Part shown: positions 11,483 through 20,551 of the stretch, piece after piece
Layout: each line of letters opens with the position of its first letter
Position numbering within the stretch: position 1 is the first letter of the stretch
Origin: Polysphondylium violaceum
Taxonomy: Eukaryota; Evosea; Eumycetozoa; Dictyosteliales; Dictyosteliaceae
NCBI GenBank assembly: GCA_000277445.1
Contig: AJWJ01000243.1
Span: 1 to 34,015 of the forward strand
Reading direction: 5' to 3'
DNA: 34,015 bases
Translations under genes and position numbers: made by a program
The notes under the pieces: generated by a model
Database searches by the model: none
Told to the model about the DNA's origin: nothing
What the model saw: only the letters and a program-made list of their open reading frames with translations

Positions 11483-12089
11483 ATGGACAAATCCGCTGTC
11501 GTCGTTCGTACCAGAAAGGTTTTAACCAACCGTCTTCTCCAAAGAAAGCAATTCGTTGTTGAAGTTGTCCACCCAGGTAAGGCCAACGTCTCCAAGAAAG
11601 ACTTAAAGACCACCATTGCCAAACTCCACAAAGTTGCTGACTCTGAAACCATCTTCTTATTTGGTTTCAAGACCGACTTTGGTGGTGGTAAATCCACTGG
11701 TTTTGGTTTAATCTATGACAACCTCGAAGTTGCCAAGAAATTCGAACCAAAATTCCGTCTTGCTCGTGTAAGTATTGTTTTCATAATATCCTCTACCTAC
11801 TCCCACATTGTCGTCATCCTAGATATCTTTCATTTTAAAATGGGGCAACAGATAGTGGATGACGATAATATATGTTTCAAAGAATATGGTAAACTAACCA
11901 AAAACTATAATAATTATCCTCTCCTTGGAAAATTATTATTTTTATCTCTTTTTTTTTATTTTTATTTGTATGTATATTTTTTTATTTTAAATATAATAGG
12001 CTGGTTTATACACCAAACCACAAACCTCAAGAAAACAAAGAAAGGAAAAGAAGAACAGATTAAAGAAGAAGTCCAAGGCTGCCAAATAA
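11483..12089 (+). CDS. rps24: 40S ribosomal protein S24 (eS24)
   Basis: Exons 11483-11767 and 12000-12089 encode 124 residues. The body has TIRTRK-like [19 protein letters not shown] near the start, then [29 protein letters not shown] and FEPKFRLAR, all typical of eS24. The second exon supplies the basic tail, which starts [15 protein letters not shown] and ends in lysines. The protein belongs to the small ribosomal subunit and is needed for 18S rRNA maturation. Codon use is strongly biased (many C-ending codons), unlike its neighbours, as expected for a highly expressed gene. The intron, 232 bp, is much longer than the others in this window and contains two stem-loops. Reading through the intron without splicing gives a spurious 232-residue frame. 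Confidence 0.97.
11805..11871 (+). other. Long stem-loop inside the rps24 intron
   Basis: Bases 11805-11819 pair with 11857-11871: 15 positions with one G-U wobble and one C-A mismatch, closing a 37-base loop. The loop contains the palindrome CATTTTAAAATG. A second stem-loop follows in the same intron (AATAATT at 11909-11915 with AATTATT at 11931-11937, plus an inner TCC/GGA). This could be an intron-encoded small RNA or a structure that shortens the splicing distance. No box C/D pair or clear H/ACA boxes were found. Confidence 0.5.
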
Positions 12090-12275
12090 ACTTCTTTATC
12101 TTAATTGATTTGAATTCTAATTTTCATTTGTCTTTTATTTTATTCTTTTTTGAGTCTGTTTGTTCAATTATTATTATTTAAATGAAATTAAATTTTTAAT
12201 TATGAAGGGATTAATTCATGTTAAATAATTTTTTTCATTGATAAGAAAATGTTTAATATTTTAAAATACAATAAT

Positions 12276-14355
12276 TTATTTATTTTGTTCATAGAGTTTT
12301 AATATTTTCTTTTCCAAAGAGGTAATTGATGAGGGATCATGAATACTACATTCAGAATATCCCAACAAGTTTTTGTTTCTAATCAAGAGATCAATATCTG
12401 ATTTTTCAACAAAGGTGACTTCGGCAGCGGCGGCAGTTTCAGATTCTTTTTCATTTGATGTTGTGTCTGGTGTTACTGGTTTAACAGTTTTTCTTAAATC
12501 ACTTTGGAGACCAAGTAAATAAACTTGAACGGTTGGATGTTCTTTTTGGACAAATTCAATCTTGGAAGTGGCTTCTTCAAAAGATTGTTTTGAAGCAACT
12601 GAAAATGTGGCAATAAAGAGTGAGCCAAATGGAATACTTTTAAGGGTATCCAAACGATAGTCGTTAAAGTAGAGACGAGTTTCAATTTTGAGTGTTTTGA
12701 GAATAAGAGTTTTCATAAATGAGTGGAAACCAATATGACGTGAGCCAATGACCATACCAATGATTGGTGGTGTGTATGAAGATGCCTTTTTGACTGCTTT
12801 ATATTTTCCTCCAAAGAGGCCAAGTGCAAAAGAGTGATTCTTTTTGACATCGTCATCTAAAAAGTTGCACCATTCTTCTGATTTATCTGGATAGTTGTTA
12901 ATGTAACCATATTTTTTAGCAATCTTGGTTGGTTCTTTTGGTTTTTCAACAACTTCTGGTTTCTTTTCTTCAGTGGTTGTTGTTTCTTCAGTAGTGGTTG
13001 TTGTAGTGGTAGTTTCTGGAATAGTTGAGTCTTCAGAAGGAGCGGCAGCAGCGGTATCATTTAATTCGAAATTTGGTTTATCCAAATCTTTGAAAATATC
13101 ATCAAGACCTTCACCACCTCTTTCTTTGACTTCCTTTTTATATTGTTCGTATTTGGCACTAGAGGCTTCTCTGAAACAAATGGCTAAAAACATTTCAGTA
13201 ATTAAATCAAATCTAGAGAAAAGAATGCAAAGACCACCGGTTCTTTCAGAGATTGTTTGATAGAAATATCTATATTTCTCATGAATGGCTACGATACCAT
13301 AGATTTTGACACCGAGGGCTTCAAGATCATCGGCTTCTCTTACCCAATTCAAATGATGTGGGGTGTAGTAGGGTGGATGGGGTGGACTATCACCAATCAT
13401 GACAAAGGCTTTGGTGGTATAGCTTGACCATGACAAAAACTTGGCTTTGTGAAGAGCAAATTCATAGCATTCGGGTTCATCACCACCAGAGGTACTCTTT
13501 ACACCATTGATAAAGCTAACAATCTTTTTAACATCGTTTGTTAAATCCAAAATATACAATGGACGTTCTTCACAGAAATCACCCATAGCCATAATACCAA
13601 TTTTAATAGAGGGAATTTCGCTCATCAATCTATTGCAAGTTTCCAAAAGTTTTTTTCTAACCTCGACAATGACTGCATTCATACTGGTTGTAGTATCAAA
13701 GCAAAATACGATTTCAACATCATTTGAAATTGAATTCTCTGCAAAATGTGCCAAAATATCTTCATTGTTTATCATGGGAACTAAATCTTGAGTATCTGGT
13801 GATGTGCTATCATTTGCACCACTAGTGGCTTTTTGTTCAAATACCAATGTCTCCATTCTCTTTACAACCTTGTGTACCAATTCATTATCTGTAAATTGTT
13901 TACCACCTTGTGACAAAACCAAAGGTAAAGAATAAATACCTGGTTCATTTGTCTTTAATACTGAACAAATATGACTATATTATTATATCAATTTATATTA
14001 GTTTTGGCTTTATTTATGTATAGAATATAATATCACTATTATATATTTACCTTTTTAAATTTACAATCTTTAAATCAGCAGTATTTGGGACAGTGACATT
14101 GATAATTGCATTCTTGTATTCAACATCAAAAGTAAGTTCTTTGATAAGTTGTAAATGAATAGTGTTTTCTTTTTTAATACCATAGGATGAGATTTCAGAG
14201 CTGTAATCTAAAGTTTCACCAGCGAATGAAAGTTGAAATTGAAATTCAGAATAACTTGTTCTTTCACAAATCTTTTTCACCAATACTTCAACCTTATCGG
14301 CAACGTTTACATCCAAAGAAAATGTAACTGTTGGTGTTTTAATTAAAATAATCAT
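12276..14355 (-). CDS. UBL + von Willebrand A + degenerate Rho-like GTPase fusion protein
   Basis: Exon 1 is 14051-14355 and exon 2 is 12276-13974 (76-bp intron), giving 667 residues. The join reads NLKSHICSVLKTNEPG and is the only one found that keeps frame with GT...AG. The start is ATG 14355-14353. Residues 1-75 look like a ubiquitin-like fold (SLDVNVADKVEVL... FAGETLDY... GIKKENTIHL); a second UBL-like stretch may follow. A vWA domain begins near 185 with VEIVFCFDTTTSM. DTTTS at 195-199 fits the MIDAS DxTxS pattern, so a divalent metal could bind. A Thr/Glu-rich linker follows. Residues 504-667 resemble a Rho/Ras GTPase (FGSLFIATFSVASKQSFEEA, VYLLGLQSDLR, GYSECSIHDPSSI), but the P-loop lysine is lost (GSRHIGFHS) and N/TKxD reads LQSD, so nucleotide hydrolysis is unlikely. 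The whole is probably an intracellular scaffold; the function is unknown. Confidence 0.85.
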
Positions 14356-14689
14356 TTTTTAAAATATAGATAAATAAATAAATATGAAAGATAAGTTTTT
14401 AAAACTAAAATAGTTTTTTGTCAATCAACACCATGTTTTTGATTCGTTAAAAAATCTCTCTTTTTTTTTTTTAAAAAAAAAAAATCAAAAAAAGTGAGCG
14501 ATACAAAAATAATCGTTCACAGAATAGAATTATTTGAATTTTTTTTATATAATTTTTTTCACCAAAAAAATCATACCTCACCACACTCAAAAACCGTCAA
14601 TCCAATATTGATTGGTTATAGTAATGATCATATGATCATTTTATCAAGTGATTTAATTTTTAAAAATAAATATTATATTTTATATTTTA
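14356..14689. other. Intergenic region with several hairpins and a palindrome
   Basis: 334 bp between the stop of nvl and the start of the UBL-vWA gene, both on the minus strand. It has adjacent T and A runs (14460-14484), a 9-bp stem (14494-14502 with 14512-14520, one wobble), and a perfect 18-bp palindrome AATGATCATATGATCATT at 14623-14640. The palindrome lies 50 bp beyond the nvl stop and may sit in its 3' end. Confidence 0.5.
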
Positions 14690-17330
14690 TTATTCTTGCA
14701 TTGGATCGATGGATGTTGGGGGTGGGGTGGATAATGGGTCGATGGGAAGTTGGGGTAGATCGGGGGTGATGATGGATTTGATTTTTTGTTGACCGTCAGT
14801 TCTTGATTTGTTGATATCGCTATTTAATTTGTTGTACATTAACTCGTCTTTACGAGAAACAGATGGTTTGATCTTTGACAGAGCAAAGAGGAAATCGTCC
14901 ATTGTGACGACATCTTTGTGGTCTTTGGTGTCTGTGGGCACGTCAAAGCCACGGCTGATGGCTCTGTTGGCGGCCTCTTTGACCAAAAGGGATAAATCTG
15001 CACCACTGAATGCATGGGTACGCTTGTCCAAGCCGATGGTGGAGAGATCGACGTCTTGGTCGGTGGGGATCTTGGCAGTGAGTGTTTTGAGAATTTCTAC
15101 ACGCTCCTCTGGCGATGGGAGAGGTACGTAGACCATCTTGTCCAAACGACCAGGTCTGCACATGGCAGCATCGATAATATCGGGTCTGTTGGTGGCGGCA
15201 ATGATAAACACTTCGGAACGTTTCTCCAAGCCATCCATTTCTGTGAGTAACTGATTGACCACTCTCTCTGTGGAATGGTTGCCTTCACCGCCTCTCTTGG
15301 GTGCAAGGGCATCAAACTCATCGAAAAAGATGACACAGGGTGAGGATGCGGCGGCACGTTGGAAGACTTGTCTGACAGCTCTTTCCGACTCACCAACATA
15401 CTTGTTCAACAACTCTGGGCCCTTGACAGAGATAAAGTTGGCTTGACATTCATTGGCAATGGCCTTGGCCAACAAGGTCTTACCACAACCGGGTGGACCA
15501 TACATCAAAACACCGGCGGGGGAATCGATACCCATACTCTTGTATTTCTTTGGATACTTGATTGGTCTGAGAATAGAGTTAGTCAACTCCTCTCTCACAC
15601 CACTCAAAGCACCGACATCATCCCAGCTGACATTGGGAATCGTAGCAAAACCTTCTCTCTTTGCTGCAGGTATAACTTTTTTGATGGCTTGTTTAAAATC
15701 AGACATTTCAATGTACAAGTGATGTAGTTGATCTGTGTTTAAAGGTATTCTAGATTTAATCATTTCTTGTAAACTACCATTGCAATTGTTGTTGATGTTG
15801 TTGTTGTTGTCTTTTTGAGATGATGATGATATATTAAATATTCTGTTAATTGAGTTTACAGCAGATTCTTTAACCAATAGATTGATATCAGCACCAACAT
15901 AACCTGGTGTGAGGGTTGCAATCTCTTCATAATCAAAGTCAGGAGCGAGCTTCATTTTCGATGTAATTACTTTTAATATCTTTTGTCTTGAGCTAGAGTC
16001 TGGTATACCTAGACATATTTCTTTATCAAATCTTCCACCAATTCTTAGAGCAGTATCAATGGATTCTGGTCTATTTGTTGCACCAATTACTACTACATGT
16101 CCTTTAGGTGATGAGTTTGTTGTTTTATTATTATTCTCTTCAATTGTACTATTTTCATCAACCATTGAATTCTCTTCACTGCTATTACTGCTGTTGTTAT
16201 TGCTACTGTTGTTACTATAGTTTAAACTATCCATACATGTTAATAATTGAGATACTATTCTTCTTTCCATATCTTTTGAAGCAGATTCTCTTTTGGGTGC
16301 AATGGAATCAATTTCATCGATAAAGATAATACATGGTGCTTGTGCAATTGCATTCATAAATAGAGTTCTAATCTTTGCTTCAGATTCACCAGATACACCA
16401 GAAGCAATTTCAGGTGCAGATATGGCAAACAAAGGTACTTTTAACTCGCCGGCAATTGCATTTGCCAACAAAGTCTTTCCACATCCAGGTGGACCATGAA
16501 GTAGAATACCACGGGGTGGATCAACACCCAAGTAACGATAGATTTCTGGATGACAGATGGGATACTCTATGTGCTCTCTAATCTCTTTTAAGCATCCTTC
16601 AATACCACCCAAGTTTGAAAAGTTTACACTGGGTATCAATGAATTGGATGTGCCTGTACCTTTGCTAGTGAGAATAGAGGACACTGATGGATCGTGTCTT
16701 TCTCTTTTAGCTTTCTTTTTAGTTTGTTTTGGTGTCATGGGACTTGGTGTATTTGCAGCGCTCGATGTAGGTGTTGTTATTTGTTGTGGGAGATCTATAG
16801 TTATTGGTTCATTGCTAATAGTTATAGTATCTCTACTTCTCTTATTATTTGCTGCTGTTGCTGTTGCTACAGCTGGTTGATTTTGTTTGTATGATGAAGT
16901 CAAAGAATCATTCAAATTTGAGGGACCATCTCTAATGGTAATGACTTCTGGTTGCTCTATTTTCTTTGCAACCACTTTACTTTTACTAATGTTGTCCTCT
17001 ACCATGCCATTATCCTCATCTCCACTTTCATCTGGATCATTTTCATCACTTGAAATACTATTTATGATTTGATCGATTGCTATAAAAACAATATTAATAC
17101 ACAATTACATATAATCCCATTATCTCTAATCTACTATATCTACCTTTTTCCACTTGTGACAAAAAGCCTTTATATGGTTTTCTATTGTATTCGCTATAAG
17201 AGGTTCTCAATCGGGTGGCGATGTAATCGGCATCCAATAGCTTATTTTCACCGGCAAGATCTAGTTTCTCTATTCTTTCAACTAATTTTAAATCACCAGC
17301 GATCGATGGCTTTGTCTTTAGTTTGACCAT
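14690..17330 (-). CDS. nvl: NVL-type nuclear AAA ATPase (ribosome biogenesis, Rix7/NVL)
   Basis: Exon 1 is 17144-17330 and exon 2 is 14690-17079, joined through a split Ala codon, for 858 residues. The N-terminal segment (about 1-65, ending YNRKPYKGFLSQVEK) resembles the nucleolar-targeting domain of NVL. An acidic and Lys-rich linker follows. AAA domain 1 has Walker A GPPGCGKT at about 258-265 and Walker B FIDEID at 315-320. AAA domain 2 has Walker A at 590-597 and Walker B FFDEFD near 648, with an intact sensor region (AATNRPDIID) and arginine fingers. NVL/Rix7 is a hexameric unfoldase that strips assembly factors from pre-60S particles. An Asn/Ser-rich insert of about 40 residues (351-390) lies inside AAA1, and a second Asn run lies near 480-500. 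The gene is divergent from pola2 and shares its promoter region. Confidence 0.94.
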
Positions 17331-17833
17331 TCTTTTAATTTATTTTATTATATTGCCTAAAATATGTATGTGATGAAAAAAAATGAGAAATCGTCGTTTC
17401 GTTTTTTTTTTTTTTTTTTTTTTTTTTCTTATTATTTTTTCATTTATTTTTTTCATTTATTTTTTCTCAAATCAAACTTTTTTATTGCTAACATAACATA
17501 GCTTTCAAAACGCACACTAATCATCAGAATATGTCCACCAATTTATATCTTGTGAATGGAAAAAAAAAAAAAAAAAAACAACGTCGTCATAATAAGACTT
17601 CTCGGTGATATTAGGGTGTAATACATCATCATAATATTACTTATTCAATGTAATAATACGATTGAGGTATTGTCCCTTAGTATCATCAAAGTGGTTGTTA
17701 TTGCTCGCACGAATGAAAAATGCGCCAAAATTTTGAAAAATTTTTTACAAAAAAAAAAAACATATTTTGTGTGAGAGTTATGAGCATTTATTTAGCAGAT
17801 ATTTATATAGTAATACATCATATATAGATTAGG
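17331..17833. promoter_or_regulatory. Shared divergent promoter region of nvl and pola2
   Basis: 503 bp between two start codons that point away from each other. It contains long T and A runs (17402-17427, 17561-17578), a more complex stretch at 17580-17720 and one perfect E2F-type site at 17722-17729. Both genes serve proliferation (ribosome and DNA synthesis), so joint control is plausible. Confidence 0.6.
17722..17729 (-). promoter_or_regulatory. Candidate E2F/DP binding site upstream of pola2
   Basis: GCGCCAAA, the reverse complement of TTTGGCGC, is a perfect match to the E2F/DP consensus. It sits about 105 bp before the pola2 ATG. DNA polymerase alpha-primase genes are classic E2F targets in animals and plants. 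The site is set in DNA almost free of G and C. Confidence 0.55.
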
Positions 17834-20243
17834 ATGGCAAACTTGGTACATATAGGAATATATCTCAAAGAGGCAAACTTTTTGGGATTTGATCATGATG
17901 ATTTAAGAAATGGTAAATAATGAATTATTTAGAGCGAGAGAGAGAGAGAGAGAATATACATTATCGCGTGATCATGTGACTATAACAGCAACAACATATT
18001 AATCAATGATATACAATATTAGTTCAAAAAATTATGGAAGAGTTGGGATTAAATGAAACTGTTGTGTCTAGAGAATGGGATCTCTATGCATTGGAACACA
18101 AGATTCATAGTAATTTTTCACAAATTATACCAAAATTCAGAGTTTATTTAAAGAGAAGAGCTAAAGGTTTATTGGAAGAAATAAGACAAAAAGAGTATAT
18201 ACGCTATGGTTGGAGTTGTTTATTACAACATTGATGATTACTATCAAATCAAGAGTATTAATATAGTTTTTACAATTGTTATAGATTAGAGGAACAAGAT
18301 GGTATATTTGATGATGTCCCATTGTCTCTTGTAGTAGATCGTGTCACAAGTGAGTCGTCGGGTGTAAAGGCGTCGTCACCAGTGAAATCATCACCAGCTA
18401 AATCAACAACAGCAGCAGGAACAACTACAACAGCAACAAAGAAAGAAGATGATTTTGATTTTGATTTCAATGATAATTCAGGTACCCGTAAGCGTTTGGG
18501 AAATCCAACATCCAAGACATTTGTCTATTCAAATAGATCCCATGTCGGTCAAGTTGTATTAAAGTATAACCAAGACATCCCCACTGGCACAATGGAGACC
18601 AAACCCTTGACCATTGTAACCAAGGTACATGACGGTGGCAATCATTCCACAAGACCCGATACCACAGATACTGTAAATACAACAACAAACAACAGCAACA
18701 GCACTCACATTACAAAAAAAGTTAAATATCACAGAGAAACACCAGAGTTGAGAACAAAGGCACTCAAAGACTCTGTTGATCTCTTTAAAGACAAATTTGA
18801 AGAGTCGCTGTGTGTCCCCACTGGCTCGGAAATACAGAGAATCGTGGGTAGAGTGTGGCCCTATGATTCAGAGACTCCCCTACCAAGACGTTTCTTTTTA
18901 TTTAAAAATGACTCTAGAGAGAATCCTTTGTTTTCGTTATTGGAAAAAGATATATCTGAATATTGTTTGTATCCAGGCCAAATACTCATGGTTGAAGGCG
19001 AAAAAACCGTTGGGTCAAACTTTTTCTTTTCAAATAAAATTTATTATGTAAGTAGTATTATAATACTGTCTCTTGCACCATCTCTACACAATACTAACTT
19101 ATCTATCTATATCTCCTCATCTAGCCAAAACAATTACCATTTTACCAAAATAGAAAGGAATGTGACGATGTTAATATAATGGTTGCACAAGGTCCATTTG
19201 ATCTATATGGTTCATATGCTGATTATTCTCCACTTTTAGATTTTTGTAATAGAGTTGGTGAAAAGAAACCAAATATAGCTATATTTGTAAGTAGTATTTT
19301 ATTGTTGACACAAAAAGATATAAATATATACTAATGATTTTGATTGTAAAAATAATAAAGATTGGACCATTTGTTGATGACCAAAATCCAAATATTGATA
19401 ATTTAGACGATAGTTATAATGAAGTATTTTCTAAACTTTTACAACGTATAGCCGAAAGAGTACATCCATCAACCAAAGTTATCATTGTACCTTCTCTAAG
19501 AGATATTAATCATGATCCAATGTATCCACAATTACCTTTTTCAACAAATATTAAATTATCAGATGTATGTAATAGTAGTAGTTGTTGTTGCTGTTGTCGT
19601 AATAACACTCATTATGGGTGATGGATAAATACTAATTGTAATTTTTATTATTACTCAAAGAATTTTATGTTTGTACCAAATCCTTGTACAATTGTTATTA
19701 ATGACTCATTTACTATTGGTATCAATAATTGTGATATTATTAGTCATATGGAAAGTAAATGTGTATTAAAAATGAAAGAGAATCAAGAAAGCGCCACCTC
19801 CACAACAAACACTACTAGCCCTACAGCAGGAGATAAAGATAAATATATTTTACAATCATTTTTAAATCAACGTACTTATTATCCGCTTTATCCACCTCAA
19901 GTACCACTTGGTATTTCAAATAATGAAATTCTCTCTTTTCCCTCTTTTACTCCCGATATAATTATTATGCCAAAACAAACACCAATGATAAAGGTAAGTT
20001 TATACACCATATATGATGTATAGTGAATTTAGATTCAACAACAGATACAAATACTCATACTAATAATATCATACATCATAGTCTGTTGATAATGTTTTAT
20101 TTACAAGTGCAGGAAACTTGATAAACCCAAACAAAGCCGGTGGTTATTTATCAATGACTGTTACAAACAACAAAAAGGAATCTGATGGTCAAATGAAATC
20201 ACCAGTTTCTCAAAGAACTAATGCTATGATTATTAATATTTAG
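17834..20243 (+). CDS. pola2: DNA polymerase alpha subunit B
   Basis: Seven exons: 17834-17912, 18023-18194, 18285-19047, 19125-19286, 19361-19564, 19661-19993 and 20082-20243. They give 624 residues, near the usual 600. All joins keep frame with GT...AG. The N-terminal helical domain is followed by a low-complexity Ser/Thr/Ala linker. The OB fold comes next, with VGRVWPYDSE in exon 3. The inactive calcineurin-like phosphoesterase domain carries VAQGPFDLYGSY, IGPFVDDQNP, KVIIVPSLRDINHDPMYPQ and FVPNPCTI. The end, LFTSAGNLINPNKAGGY, is typical of the B subunit. The protein tethers the catalytic subunit and primase at replication origins and at telomeres. The first exon is the least certain part; it is chosen because it opens with ATG and splices in frame. 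A (GA)n tract lies in the first intron. The promoter has a perfect E2F-type site. Confidence 0.92.
17936..17953 (+). repeat. (GA)n microsatellite in pola2 intron 1
   Basis: Nine GA dinucleotides in a row inside the 110-bp first intron of pola2. It is a simple tandem repeat with no evident function and is likely to vary in length between isolates. Confidence 0.8.
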
Positions 20244-20551
20244 TTTTATAACAGTAATCCATATCCAAGAGTAATAATAAAATTAAACAAAGTATTATAT
20301 ATTTATAGTTATCACCTCATTGATGAGTTCTCTGAAATGGAAGCTTCCATTTGGGAGATTTTCTTTCGAAAAACTTTGGGTGGGAAATTTTGACTAAAAA
20401 ACAGATATTTTATAAAATCCACGTGTGATGAAAAGATGCACGCAAGTGTTTTTGTTTTCATCCCATCGCGTTGCCTCTTTAGGGTTTGTTTGCTCAAAAT
20501 TGATATCTATCCATAATAATACTAAACAGTAAGAATATTCATAATAACAAC
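20244..20551. other. Palindrome-rich region upstream of the ComC-like gene
   Basis: 308 bp. It holds a perfect 18-bp palindrome AAATGGAAGCTTCCATTT at 20335-20352. A stem GATGAAAA/TTTTCATC follows, at about 20427-20434 and 20455-20462, enclosing an inner CAC-GCAA-GTG hairpin. Base composition from 20310 to 20500 is richer in G/C than typical intergenic DNA here. A 61-codon minus-strand frame in this stretch shows no recognisable protein family. Confidence 0.5.

Noticed and set aside
11768-12181. Continuous 232-residue reading of the rps24 frame
   Set aside because: Reading past 11767 gives Phe/Leu-rich nonsense from intron DNA. Splicing to 12000 restores the conserved basic tail of eS24.
15014-15722. 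Several plus-strand frames opposite nvl
   Set aside because: They are shadows of the conserved AAA coding sequence on the other strand and match no family.
20312-20497. 61-codon minus-strand frame before the ComC-like gene
   Set aside because: Lys-rich, no recognisable domain, overlaps palindromes; not enough to call a gene.
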